Shown one piece after another: positions 33,933-43,627 of a DNA stretch of 60,019 bases; position 1 is the first letter of the stretch; the number at the start of each line of letters is the position of its first letter. The stretch is taken from assembly GCA_902766005.1 (NCBI GenBank), contig CACXCB010000360.1:1-60019 (forward strand), read 5' to 3'. The stretch comes from an uncultured Erysipelotrichaceae bacterium. GTDB lineage: Bacteria > Bacillota_I > Bacilli_A > Erysipelotrichales > Erysipelotrichaceae. A program made the position numbers and the translations under genes. The notes under the pieces are model-generated. The model did not search any database. It was not told where the DNA came from and saw only the letters and a list, made by a program, of their open reading frames with translations.

Positions 33933-35051
33933 ATGAAGGAAAAAGAAAACATTTTGAAAAAGCCGGGCGTGCAGTCTGTTTTGACTTCTCTGATCTGTAT
34001 CATCCTGGGATTGTTTGCCGGTTATATTGCCTTGATGATCATTAATTCTGAAGGTGCATCCACGGCAATTGTTACACTTGTCAAAAACTTCCTGAACTAC
34101 CCGTCAAGACCTGCACAGATGAAATACCTCGGTAATACCCTGGTAAAGACAGCACCGTTGCTGATGTGTGCTTTGTCTGTCTGTTTCTGCTACAAGGCAG
34201 GTTTATTCAACATCGGTGCGGCAGGTCAGTATGTTGCAGGGGCCGGTGCAGCATTATATGCAGCTCTCGCATTGCATCTGCCATGGTATGTATGCCTGTT
34301 ATTGGCGATGCTTGCAGGTGCGGTATTGGGATTGATTTCCGGATATCTCAAGGCATACCATAATGTTAACGAGGTTATTTCCGGCATCATGTTAAACTGG
34401 ATCGGATTGTATACAGTCAATATGATTCTTTCCAAGGTCAAGGAAACTGCGAGCCCTTATACGGTGAATGTGGCTTCAACAAGTCCTGCTTCCGTATTGC
34501 CTACAATGGGATTGGACAAGCTGTTTTCCAATAACAGATATGTTACGATTGCCATACCGCTTTCCATTCTGATTGCAATATTGATTTCCGTCATCCTGAA
34601 CCAGACAAAGTTCGGTTATGAATTAAAAGCGACAGGTTACAATAAAGATGCCGCTAAATATGCTGGCATGAGAGAAAGAAGAAATATTATTCTGACTCTC
34701 GGCATCGGCGGTGCTTTGGCTGGCTTAGGTGCTGCCTTCCTGTTCTTGACCGCATTTGAGCAGTGGTCTGTCACACAGTCCTCTGTACCGGGTATGGGAT
34801 TTAACGGTATTGCCGCTACATTCCTCGGCGGCCTGAATCCGATCGGAACAATTTTCTCATCCTATTTCATTCAGCATATCAATACCGGTGGTGCATATCT
34901 GGATAAGGCTATTTATCCATCCCAGATTTCAGATTTGATCACATCATTGATCATCTATCTCTGCGGTTTTGTACTTTTCTTCAAATCATTTATCAATGCG
35001 AGGATTTCCGCAAGCGAAGAAAAGAAGGCGAAGAAAGGAGGCAACGCATGA
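33933..35051 (+). CDS. Nucleoside ABC transporter permease 1
   Basis: 372 residues. The ATG at 33933 is one base after the ATPase stop and follows AGGAGG; upstream in-frame codons overlap the ATPase gene and are ignored. About ten hydrophobic segments. The region ALSVCFCYKAGLFNIGAAGQYVAGA near 92-116 and VNEVISGIMLNWIGLYTVNMIL near 148 are the conserved parts of the BMP-type BPD_transp_2 permeases. The C-terminal IAATFLGGLNPIGTIFSSYF near 295 is also typical. It forms a heterodimeric channel with the next gene product. The N-terminal 25 residues are charged and cytoplasmic. Confidence 0.92.
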   Translation: MKEKENILKKPGVQSVLTSLICIILGLFAGYIALMIINSEGASTAIVTLVKNFLNYPSRPAQMKYLGNTLVKTAPLLMCALSVCFCYKAGLFNIGAAGQYVAGAGAALYAALALHLPWYVCLLLAMLAGAVLGLISGYLKAYHNVNEVISGIMLNWIGLYTVNMILSKVKETASPYTVNVASTSPASVLPTMGLDKLFSNNRYVTIAIPLSILIAILISVILNQTKFGYELKATGYNKDAAKYAGMRERRNIILTLGIGGALAGLGAAFLFLTAFEQWSVTQSSVPGMGFNGIAATFLGGLNPIGTIFSSYFIQHINTGGAYLDKAIYPSQISDLITSLIIYLCGFVLFFKSFINARISASEEKKAKKGGNA

Positions 35052-35989
35052 TCTTATTGATTCAATATACTCTGATCTTTGCATCAGTGCTTCTGCTTGT
35101 TGCATTAGGCGGATGTTTTGCGGAGCATTCCGGTGTCATTAACCTCGGTCTTGAAGGCATCATGGTTCTCGGTGCGCTTGGCGGTGCACTGGCGATGAAA
35201 TATCTTCCCGCGGGAACAAATGCATTTGTCATGATTCTTGTTGTCTGTCTTTGTGCGATCCTTGCCGGTATGGCATACTCCATACTGTTAGCAGTAGCGG
35301 CAATCAACTTCAAAGCAGATCAAACCCTGATCGGTACGGCCATGAATATTCTCTCTACAGCTTTGGCAACGGTTATTGTCAAATCCATCAATGTGGCAGA
35401 GAATCCTGACAACGTATCTTCAACGATCCAGTATATCAATGCGAAAAAGGCATTCATCGTCAATATTGCCGGTTTTGAATTCAACTGGTTCATGCTGATT
35501 GCAGCATTACTGTTAGCAGCTTCCTATGTCATTCTCTATAAGACAAGATTCGGTCTTCGTCTGATGGCTTGCGGTGAAAATCCGCAGGCGGCAGATTCTG
35601 TCGGCATTAACGTCTATAAGATGAGATGGGCAGGCGTATTGATCTCCGGACTGCTTGGCGGACTCGGCGGAATTGTATACATCACAGCCGGTGTTTCCGA
35701 ATGGAAGTTCGAGGTAGGTGTTGCCGGTTTTGGCTTCCTTGCCTTGGCGGTTATGATCTTCGGTCAATGGAAGCCGACAAAGATTGCTTTGGCAGCATTG
35801 CTGTTTGGCTTCTTCAGAGCATTGTCCAACGTGTATACGGGATTTGCCTTCCTGGCAGCTTTAAAGATTCCAAGCACGGTCTATAATATGATGCCTTACA
35901 TTATTTCGCTTGTGGTTCTTGCTTTCACGTCAAAGAATTCAAGAGCCCCGAAAGCAGAGGGTATCCCTTACGACAAAGGATCAAGATGA
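35048..35989 (+). CDS. Nucleoside ABC transporter permease 2
   Basis: 313 residues, about nine membrane segments, overlapping permease 1 by ATGA. GGCFAEHSGVINLGLEGIMVLGALGGALA near 21-49 is the family signature, followed by QTLIGTAMNILSTALATVIVKS near 93 and LMACGENPQAADSVGINVYKMRW near 172. It pairs with permease 1 to form the membrane pore. Its stop codon lies inside the stem of the operon terminator. The four-gene order (binding lipoprotein, double ATPase, two permeases) is the standard nucleoside (guanosine/purine nucleoside) uptake system of Gram-positives. Confidence 0.93.
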   Translation: MILLIQYTLIFASVLLLVALGGCFAEHSGVINLGLEGIMVLGALGGALAMKYLPAGTNAFVMILVVCLCAILAGMAYSILLAVAAINFKADQTLIGTAMNILSTALATVIVKSINVAENPDNVSSTIQYINAKKAFIVNIAGFEFNWFMLIAALLLAASYVILYKTRFGLRLMACGENPQAADSVGINVYKMRWAGVLISGLLGGLGGIVYITAGVSEWKFEVGVAGFGFLALAVMIFGQWKPTKIALAALLFGFFRALSNVYTGFAFLAALKIPSTVYNMMPYIISLVVLAFTSKNSRAPKAEGIPYDKGSR

Positions 35990-36010
35990 GCATATTGCTC
36001 ATCTTTTTTT
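35985..36010 (+). terminator. Terminator of the nucleoside ABC operon
   Basis: GATGAGC (35985-35991) pairs with GCTCATC (35997-36003), then seven T residues. The stop codon of the last permease is inside the stem. Confidence 0.88.
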
Positions 36011-36039
36011 CTTTGTGGATTTATGGTAGTATTTTGGGC

Positions 36040-37230
36040 ATGAAAACAAGAATATTTCCATTTGTGGTAATCACGAAAAAACAAGAAAAGACGATTCGTA
36101 ACGGACATCTGTGGGTCTATGAAGATGAGATCACGGAACAGTCCGAAGATATTTCCAACGGCAGTATTACAGACGTATTTACCGGAAAGGGTATTTATTT
36201 AGGATCCGGTTTATACAGCAGCGAATCCAAGATCAGAGTCCGTATTCTCGGAAACAATCCGAATGAAACCTATGGTGACAGCTACTTTCAAAGGAAGGTG
36301 CAATATGCGATAGCCTATCGTAAGGAAGTCATGGGAGAGGATTTTCATGCTTGTCGCATTATCCATGGCGAGGCAGACGGTTTGCCGGGTCTTACCGTAG
36401 ACCGGTATGAAAACATCCTTGTGACAGAAGTGAACAGCTATGGCATTGAACAAAGAAAAGACGTAATCTATCAGGCTTTGTGTGAAGGCATTCAGGGAAT
36501 AGAAGGAATCTATGAAAGAAATGATTCCGCCTTAAGACAGAAGGAAGGTTTGTCCCAATACAGCGGCTGGTATAAGAAGGGTGCTTCACCGGTTGTCAGG
36601 ATTCAGGAAAACGGCATTTTCTATGAAGTCAATGTCGAAGAAGGACAGAAGACGGGTTTTTTCCTGGACCAGAAATATAACCGCATGTGCATTCAAAAGC
36701 TTGCTGAAGGAAAGAATGTACTGGATTGTTGTACACATACAGGTTCCTTCGCACTGAATGCTGCAAAAGGCGGGGCAAAAAGCGTTTTGGCACTGGATAT
36801 CTCGGAAACGGCATTGGATTGTGCAAAAAAGAATGCACAGATTAATCATCTGGAGGTTTCCTTTGAACAGGGGGATGTCTTTGAAATGCTGCAGAAAAAG
36901 AAAGAGGAACATGCCGGATATGACTTGATCATTCTTGACCCTCCCGCATTTACCAAGGCGAGAAAAACTGCCAAGAATGCTTACCAGGGATATTTAAATA
37001 TCAATCGCATGGCGATGGAGATTCTTAACAGGGGTGGATATCTGGCTACATGTTCGTGTTCGCATTTCATGAGCAATGAGATGTTCAGGGAAATGCTTGT
37101 GGAAGCTTCGTGTAAGGCACAGAAGGGTATCCGCATCGTTGAGGAAAGACATGCGGCTCCGGATCATCCTGTTTTGCCGGCAGTCAACGAAACGGAATAT
37201 CTGAAGTTCTATCTGATCCAGATGATTTGA
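36040..37230 (+). CDS. RlmI-like 23S rRNA (cytosine-C5)-methyltransferase
   Basis: 396 residues from ATG 36040; a start at 35986 would lie within the terminator. N-terminal PUA-like domain (about 5-75: VITKKQEKTIRNGHLWVYEDEI), then an RlmI-type intermediate domain with CRIIHGEADGLPGLTVDRYEN near 105-125. The Rossmann core has ILDP-type motifs: GQKTGFFLDQKYNR near 205, VLDCCTHTGSFALNAAKGG near 227, ALDISETALD near 250, LIILDPPAFTKA near 297 and TCSCSHFMS near 340, whose cysteine is the likely nucleophile. It should methylate a cytosine in large-subunit rRNA. No ribosome site is visible; TAGTAT at 36027-36032 would place transcription start at about the ATG. Confidence 0.88.
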   Translation: MKTRIFPFVVITKKQEKTIRNGHLWVYEDEITEQSEDISNGSITDVFTGKGIYLGSGLYSSESKIRVRILGNNPNETYGDSYFQRKVQYAIAYRKEVMGEDFHACRIIHGEADGLPGLTVDRYENILVTEVNSYGIEQRKDVIYQALCEGIQGIEGIYERNDSALRQKEGLSQYSGWYKKGASPVVRIQENGIFYEVNVEEGQKTGFFLDQKYNRMCIQKLAEGKNVLDCCTHTGSFALNAAKGGAKSVLALDISETALDCAKKNAQINHLEVSFEQGDVFEMLQKKKEEHAGYDLIILDPPAFTKARKTAKNAYQGYLNINRMAMEILNRGGYLATCSCSHFMSNEMFREMLVEASCKAQKGIRIVEERHAAPDHPVLPAVNETEYLKFYLIQMI

Positions 37231-37254
37231 CAGGTCGTGATGACCTGTTTTTTC
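37230..37254 (+). terminator. Terminator after the RlmI-like gene
   Basis: ACAGGTC (37230-37236) pairs with GACCTGT (37242-37248), followed by a T-run to 37253. A TATAAT box for the next gene follows at 37265-37270. Confidence 0.8.
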
Positions 37255-37290
37255 TTCATTCTGGTATAATGGAAAACAGGGAGAACGTAT

Positions 37291-38049
37291 ATAAAGATTT
37301 GTTATTTTACAGCCACGGGAAACTGCTTATATGTCGCTAAAAGAATCGGTGGGGAATTGTTGTCAATACCGCAGCTAATGAAGAAAGACAAAATAGAAGT
37401 TACAGATGAAACCGTTGGGATAATCTGTCCTGTATATGCCGGAGAAATGCCGCGTATGGTCCGTTCTTTTTTAGCAAAGGCAAGCATTCAGGCAAACTAT
37501 ATCTTCTTTATTTATACCTATGGCATGTCTTCTTCCGTGGCCAAACCCAATGCAATCTCTGCCGCTGAGAAAGCGGGGATCAAACTCGATTATGTCAATA
37601 CGATAAAGATGGTTGATAATTATCTTCCGGGATTTGAGGTGAAAAACCAGATTGATACAGCAGTGCAAAAGAATATTGAAGGGCAGATTGAAACCGTATG
37701 CCGTGATATAGAACAGCACAAGCAGAATGTCCATGGTATCAATCTGTTTCATAAAGCAGGCATCGCGATCATCGGAAACACAATGGGAAGAGCCTTGTTG
37801 AAGGGAAATAACGCAAAGAGCTATATTGTAAATGATCAGTGCATAAAATGTGGAATATGCGCGAAAGTCTGTCCCGCAAACAATATTACCGTGAAGGACA
37901 AAGTCTGTTTTTCAGATCATTGTGAAGTCTGTTATGCATGTCTGCATCATTGTCCGAAGAATGCAATTCATCTGAAGAATGAAAGAAGCAGTGTCCGTTT
38001 CCGCAATGAACATATCACATTGAAAGAGATTATCGATGCAAATCAATAG
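37291..38049 (+). CDS. EFR1-family flavodoxin-ferredoxin protein, apparent AUA start
   Basis: 252 residues if translation begins at ATA 37291. The N-terminal IKICYFTATGNCLYVAKRI (residues 1-19) is the flavodoxin phosphate-binding loop of EFR1 proteins. C-terminally CIKCGICAKVCPANNI near 188 and CEVCYACLHHCPKNAI near 212 bind two [4Fe-4S] clusters. The nearest standard start is TTG 37357, which would delete the FMN loop and has no ribosome site. By contrast AGGGAGA (37279-37285) lies 5 to 8 bases before ATA and TATAAT is at 37265-37270. No ATG, GTG or TTG exists between the in-frame stop at 37267 and the loop. The family moves electrons between flavin and clusters in anaerobes. Start codon mutation, true AUA initiation or a sequence error are all possible. 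Confidence 0.8.
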   Translation: MKICYFTATGNCLYVAKRIGGELLSIPQLMKKDKIEVTDETVGIICPVYAGEMPRMVRSFLAKASIQANYIFFIYTYGMSSSVAKPNAISAAEKAGIKLDYVNTIKMVDNYLPGFEVKNQIDTAVQKNIEGQIETVCRDIEQHKQNVHGINLFHKAGIAIIGNTMGRALLKGNNAKSYIVNDQCIKCGICAKVCPANNITVKDKVCFSDHCEVCYACLHHCPKNAIHLKNERSSVRFRNEHITLKEIIDANQ

Positions 38050-38671
38050 AATAGATAACTATACAGATAAAAGATTTACAAAGAAGGTATTATACCGGCA
38101 TGGTGCATATCTTGTGGATGATGAACCGTATGAGGTAGAAATCATTGACTCTTTCCGTGCAGTTGTCCGGGGAAAAGATACGGATGTTTTTCCTGCACTG
38201 ATTGAGGAATTCCGGTTTCATGCCCCGCATATCCGTATGTTCTTTGATACTGATCATCACATCATAAAGGAATATCCTGCGGAAGAGATACTGGACATAG
38301 AACTGCACAGGATACAGCCATCCCAGTTTTTTATCGATGCGGATAAACTGAAGGCGGTAGAAACATTTATTCAAAAAGAAGAGGATATTATCATTCAGGT
38401 GATGCCGTATAAAGAAAGATATATTTGTCTTGACGGTCATACCAGGCTGTATCTTGCGGTACAAAAAGGCTTTGATCATGTAAAAGCAGTCGTCAGTGAT
38501 ACAGATGATCTGGTTTACCATTTTGTCACTGAGGCAAACAGAAGAAATATTTATGTGCCTGAGGATATGATCCTTTTGTCACATGATGAATATGTCGTAC
38601 AATGGGACAAGTATTGTGATATGGTTTTCGAAAAGGCAGGAGGACGTATATGTTCAGTTTTGACAGATTGA
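38036..38671 (+). CDS. ParB-like (Srx-fold) nuclease-domain protein
   Basis: 211 residues, overlapping the EFR1 gene by 14 bases. The central part, LHRIQPSQFFIDADKLKAVE near 92-111 followed by YICLDGHTRLYLAVQKGFDHVKAVV near 129-153, matches ParB/sulfiredoxin-like domains, where DGHxR binds a nucleotide phosphate. The first 85 residues (a beta-rich region with AYLVDDEPYEVEII) and the C-terminal 50 are not recognised. No partner ParA is present, so this is not a partition system. Context (a redox protein before it, unknown proteins after it) does not settle a role. Domain call moderately sure. Confidence 0.6.
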   Translation: MQINRIDNYTDKRFTKKVLYRHGAYLVDDEPYEVEIIDSFRAVVRGKDTDVFPALIEEFRFHAPHIRMFFDTDHHIIKEYPAEEILDIELHRIQPSQFFIDADKLKAVETFIQKEEDIIIQVMPYKERYICLDGHTRLYLAVQKGFDHVKAVVSDTDDLVYHFVTEANRRNIYVPEDMILLSHDEYVVQWDKYCDMVFEKAGGRICSVLTD

Positions 38672-39192
38672 AAAAAGATGACAATGCACCGAAATATTAC
38701 ATCTGTGCCAGAAGGGACAATGGGTTTGTTCCAGCTTACAGAGCGTATTATTTCATTCATGGCAACAAGATTAAAAAAGTCAGCGTATTCAGATATGAGC
38801 ATCAGACAGTCTTTGGTAATAAAGCAGATGAATATCAGTTTTTCTCTCCGAATCATTGTGTTTTTTCGATTAAGGCTGAAAACAACAATCCCTCTGACTG
38901 GGAGATTGTACAGAATCAATATGATAAAGTGAAATATGATGTGAACACTTTGATTATGCTTTTGAAACAGACGAGGATCGTCGTCACGGGTTTCATTCAG
39001 CTTGTCCTAAATGAATTTGACGGATATGTGATGATCCATATGGCCAGTACGGATCAGGAAGGCCACGGAATGATTCTCGGGGAACAAAGCCTGTTCTTTA
39101 AAGACGGAAGCATCATAAACATTGATAAAAAAATACATTTTGATGATGTGAGAGATTTTTACAGATACGTAAAGGGGGCTGAGAATGTTTAA
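38650..39192 (+). CDS. Uncharacterised soluble protein
   Basis: 180 residues starting at ATG 38650 inside the end of the ParB-like gene, with AGGAGG about 7 bases upstream. No signal peptide or membrane segment. Predicted mixed strands and helices: PKYYICARRDNGFVPAYRAYY near 14-34, FVVT-like IVVTGFIQLVLNEFDGYVMIHM near 110-131, then a phosphoinositide-free, charged tail. I do not recognise a family. Tight overlaps on both sides (22 and 8 bases) show that it belongs to the same transcript as the ParB-like and DUF6985-like genes and is probably a real gene. Confidence 0.55.
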   Translation: MFSFDRLKKDDNAPKYYICARRDNGFVPAYRAYYFIHGNKIKKVSVFRYEHQTVFGNKADEYQFFSPNHCVFSIKAENNNPSDWEIVQNQYDKVKYDVNTLIMLLKQTRIVVTGFIQLVLNEFDGYVMIHMASTDQEGHGMILGEQSLFFKDGSIINIDKKIHFDDVRDFYRYVKGAENV

Positions 39193-39646
39193 CGATGTTT
39201 TCGGTGAATTATATTATGAATATGATTGGATCGGTAAAACGCCTCTTGACTGGTATGGAGAAAGCATTGATGTCGATCTGATTGTTTTGGGTGAAGAGAA
39301 TGAGGAGATTGATGCTTTGCAATGTGAATCATATACATCATTCATGAATGAATGGAATACGATCAAAGAGAGTCTTCTTGAAAGTGTTCTTCTGTACTAT
39401 CAGAACCTGAGAAGCGAACTTGGTTATGACATTGAAGACAATGAATACTATCCGGAAATAACAACTATCGAAGAAATCAAAAAAAGAATCACATTGGATG
39501 CTCTTGTGATTCCTCTTTCCGGTATCTATGAGGGAAGAAGTGCTGCTTTGGCATTTACATGTGACTGGGATCCTGAAAACGGTCTGGGAATCGTGTTTGT
39601 TGACGAAAAGATCACACAGATCGGATATCAGGATATCGTGTTTTAG
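39185..39646 (+). CDS. DUF6985/DUF2004-like small protein
   Basis: 153 residues, acidic, no signal. The end of the protein, LAFTCDWDPENGLGIVFVDEKITQIG near 126-151, matches the F-C-x-W-D-x-E-x-G-L-G-V signature of DUF6985 and the related DUF2004 proteins, which occur beside polymorphic toxin and SMI1-type immunity genes. The N-terminal strand pair (FGELYYEYDWIGKTPLDWYG near 6-25) fits the same fold. Overlaps the preceding gene by 8 bases. It could be an immunity protein without its toxin, or a housekeeping protein of unknown role. Confidence 0.55.
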   Translation: MFNDVFGELYYEYDWIGKTPLDWYGESIDVDLIVLGEENEEIDALQCESYTSFMNEWNTIKESLLESVLLYYQNLRSELGYDIEDNEYYPEITTIEEIKKRITLDALVIPLSGIYEGRSAALAFTCDWDPENGLGIVFVDEKITQIGYQDIVF

Positions 39647-39659
39647 ACAAGGAGTTCAA

Positions 39660-40553
39660 ATGAAGAAAAGAACAATCATGGCTGTACCTGAAATATGTTT
39701 TTGGGCGGTAATCATAGTTTGTCTGATTGGCATAGTGATCGGATCCTTTCGGGATTATCCCATAAATACAGCTCTTGCAAACAAGACGGAGATCGGCTCC
39801 TTTTTTGCGACATACGGTTCATACTTCTCCTATTGCCTGTATCCGGCAGCAGGAGCATGTTTATTTGTCGGTTTGAAACAGAAGGGAAGAAGGTATAATC
39901 TGCTGGCGAAGGTTTTGTTGCTTCTTGGATTTTTTATGGCTGTATACTATTCCAATAACTATAACGGAAAGGCTGTACGTCTTTTGTTTCAGTATACGGC
40001 AGGAGAATCCTCACCATTGCTTTCGGTAATGAGCTGGTTGTTCTGGGTTGTATTGTATTCCTGGGTGCCTTTTATCATGATCCGTATCCTGGATGATCAA
40101 AATCCGGATAAACTGATTGCTGTAGGTGCAGCGATTCTAATTGCGGGTATTGCTGCAGATAATGTCAATCTCTGGCTGAAACAGGTTGCTTCCCGTCCAC
40201 GCTACAAGTATCTGATTACATTGGATGATCCGATGAAGGAATACCGTAACTGGTGGCAGATGATCCCGAATCTTGCCGGAAGCGATGATAACTTCAAAAG
40301 CTGGCCAAGCGGAAATATGACCATTGCGTCGATGATGTTTTCTTTGCCGATGATTGCTGATGTAATCAAAAACAGAAGTGACAGAAAGAATATTGCAAGT
40401 TTTATCTTTGCCTGTATATTTGTGCTGATTTACGGCTATAACCGTATTCACATGACAAATCATTTTCTTTCCGATGTCTGTTTTGGAACACTGATTACGT
40501 ATCTGATTTATGCTTTAGTCAGTACGGCTTTTTTGCATGCCATTGATGAATAG
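39660..40553 (+). CDS. PAP2-superfamily membrane phosphatase
   Basis: 297 residues from ATG 39660, 7 bases after AAGGAG; the longer frame from 39528 overlaps the previous gene. About six membrane segments. The three phosphatase motifs are present in a slightly unusual form: KQVASRPRYKY near 177 (motif 1), WPSGNMTIASMMF near 219 (motif 2, Asn where His is usual) and NRIHMTNHFLSDV near 262 (motif 3 with catalytic His). The family removes phosphate from lipid phosphates such as undecaprenyl diphosphate or phosphatidic acid at the outer face. Replacement of the motif 2 histidine may change activity. Confidence 0.82.
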   Translation: MKKRTIMAVPEICFWAVIIVCLIGIVIGSFRDYPINTALANKTEIGSFFATYGSYFSYCLYPAAGACLFVGLKQKGRRYNLLAKVLLLLGFFMAVYYSNNYNGKAVRLLFQYTAGESSPLLSVMSWLFWVVLYSWVPFIMIRILDDQNPDKLIAVGAAILIAGIAADNVNLWLKQVASRPRYKYLITLDDPMKEYRNWWQMIPNLAGSDDNFKSWPSGNMTIASMMFSLPMIADVIKNRSDRKNIASFIFACIFVLIYGYNRIHMTNHFLSDVCFGTLITYLIYALVSTAFLHAIDE

Positions 40554-40563
40554 GAGTATAAAA

Positions 40564-41354
40564 ATGCGCGATCGAAAAGAGATTATAAACACCTTTTATC
40601 ATCAGACTGATGAAAATGAACGATTGAAAAAAACCAGACATGGTCAGCTGGAATACTATATTACGATGCAGTATATCCATCGGTATTTAAAGGATAATTC
40701 CAAAATTCTCGAAGTTGGTGCAGGAACCGGAAGGTACGCAATTCCTTTGGCAAAAGAAGGAATGGATGTGACGGCCGTTGAACTTCTGGAAAACAACCTG
40801 GCAGTTCTACAAGAAACAGCAAAGGAATGGATAATATGACTTCATATCAGGCAGATGCCGTAGATCTGAGTATGTTTGGGGATGATACCTTTGATATGAC
40901 CTTGTACTTTGGACCCATGTATCATCTGTATGAAACAGATGAAGTCAATGCGGCAATTGATGAAGCGATTCGTGTCACAAAGCCTAGTGGAATCATCTTG
41001 TTTGCGTTTCTTTCCGTATTCGGAATCATGTATGCAAATTACTTTTACGGTAACTGGCAAGTAGGACAGAAAGAGAATTTTACGGATGATCATCAGGTAA
41101 GACACTTCAAGGAACAGCTCTTTACCGGTTATGACATAACAGAGTTTGAGGATCTGTTTCAAAACAAGCCGGTTGAATGGATAACGACTGCTGGTGTTGA
41201 CGGTTTTCTTGAATCGATCGAACAGCGTTCTGATTTTGCTCTTTCCGATGAAGATTTCAAAGCTTTTGCGGACTGGTATCTCGGTTTTTGTGAAAAGAGA
41301 GAATTGCTGGGAGGGACTAACCATCTGTTGTATATCTGCAGAAAAAACAGATAA
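40564..41354 (+). pseudogene. Class I methyltransferase, frameshifted paralogue of 19353-20144
   Basis: ATG 40564 with AGGAG upstream opens a frame matching the intact methyltransferase from its first residues (MRDRKEIINTFYHQTDENER) through ILEVGAGTGRYAIPLAKEG. At about 40821 the frame runs into a stop, and the rest (DAVDLSMFGDDTFD to NHLLYICRK at 41352) continues in the -1 frame. The intact copy has SKGM at this point; restoring one A in the AAA run at 40821-40823 would give KGM and rejoin the frames. A one-base loss in a short A tract thus explains everything. It may be a real mutation, a phase-variable or slippage-read gene, or a sequencing error. Confidence 0.8.
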
Positions 41355-41387
41355 CACAAACCGGTGATTATCGGAAAATTCACTGGT

Positions 41388-41411
41388 CAAAGGGCTGTAT
41401 GACAGCCTTTT
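41388..41411 (+). terminator. Terminator after the frameshifted methyltransferase
   Basis: AAAGGGCTGT and ACAGCCTTTTT form a stem around ATG, ending in five T residues. Confidence 0.7.
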
Positions 41412-41512
41412 TCAATGGAATTTCATGCATGTAAAAAGGCAAGTTGCATTAGAAATCAAGTCTCAAAAATGGTATAATATTCATGGTTTTGATAAGAATG
41501 GAGGTGCCGGTT

Positions 41513-42013
41513 ATGTATAAAATTAACGATATAGTCGTATATAAAAGAGATGTATGCAAGGTCATCGGAAAGCATCGCAGCGATTTTACGGGAGAACAGT
41601 GTTACATTCTGGTTCCTTATAACCAGCAGGACGGATCGGTGAAGATGCAGGTACCTGTGTCAAACAAGGGCGGACACCTTCGGAATTTAATTACCGAGCA
41701 TGAAATAGATGAGCTGATTGCCAGCACACCGTTTTTAGAAGAGTTGGAAAACAAGCCGGCAAATATGAAGAGCCAGTATGCCGCTTTGATGAAAGGGGAT
41801 GATATCATGGATCTCATCCGTATCATCAAAACATCCTATGGCAGGAACAGAGCCCGTCTTGAACAACATAAGAAGCTTGCCTCTATAGACGATGAATACC
41901 TGCAGCGAGCAGAGAAATATCTGTATGATGAAATTGGTATTTCGCTTGGCATGAGTTATGAAGATGCTAAGGCATATTTTGAACAGGAAGTAGAAAAAGC
42001 AGCAAAATCCTAA
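41513..42013 (+). CDS. CarD-family transcription regulator
   Basis: 166 residues from ATG 41513, 6 bases after GGAGGTG; the upstream in-frame ATGs overlap the promoter (TATAAT at 41473-41478). The N-terminal Tudor-like RNA-polymerase-interacting domain reads YKINDIVVYKRDVCKVIGKH near 2-21 and YILVPYNQQDGSVKMQVPVS near 34-53. A helical C-terminal domain (LIRIIKTSYGRNRAR, then RAEKYLYDEIGISLGMSYEDA) follows. CarD/CdnL proteins bind the polymerase beta subunit and adjust open-complex stability at many promoters. Monocistronic between terminators. Confidence 0.88.
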   Translation: MYKINDIVVYKRDVCKVIGKHRSDFTGEQCYILVPYNQQDGSVKMQVPVSNKGGHLRNLITEHEIDELIASTPFLEELENKPANMKSQYAALMKGDDIMDLIRIIKTSYGRNRARLEQHKKLASIDDEYLQRAEKYLYDEIGISLGMSYEDAKAYFEQEVEKAAKS

Positions 42014-42035
42014 AACATGCGTATTGCATGTTTTT
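42012..42035 (+). terminator. Terminator of carD-like gene
   Basis: AAAACATGC (42012-42020) pairs with GCATGTTTT (42026-42034) around GTATT. A TATAAT box for the next gene follows. Confidence 0.8.
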
Positions 42036-42057
42036 CTTTTGTGTATAATAGAAGTAA

Positions 42058-43503
<1,446 letters not shown>

Positions 43504-43512
43504 AAACAGATG

Positions 43513-43545
43513 GAGGTACTCTGCAAGACAGAGTCCTCTTTTTTT
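43513..43545 (+). terminator. Terminator of the 6-phospho-beta-glucosidase gene
   Basis: GAGG-ACTCTG and CAGAGTCCTC pair with one bulged T (43517) and run into seven T residues. Confidence 0.75.
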
Positions 43546-43627
43546 ATGCAAATGAGGAATGCGTATATGAGTCAGGGAATGTATAATGATAAGCATATCT
43601 GTTATGATTTATGAAACAGGAGCAAAG

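Noticed and set aside
38036..38671. ParB-like protein as part of a plasmid or chromosome partition system
   Set aside because: No ParA-type ATPase or parS-like repeats lie nearby, and the helix-turn-helix part of true ParB is absent.
39528..39659. N-terminal extension of the PAP2 phosphatase
   Set aside because: It lies inside the DUF6985-like gene in another frame; AAGGAG and ATG 39660 mark the real start, directly followed by the first membrane helix.
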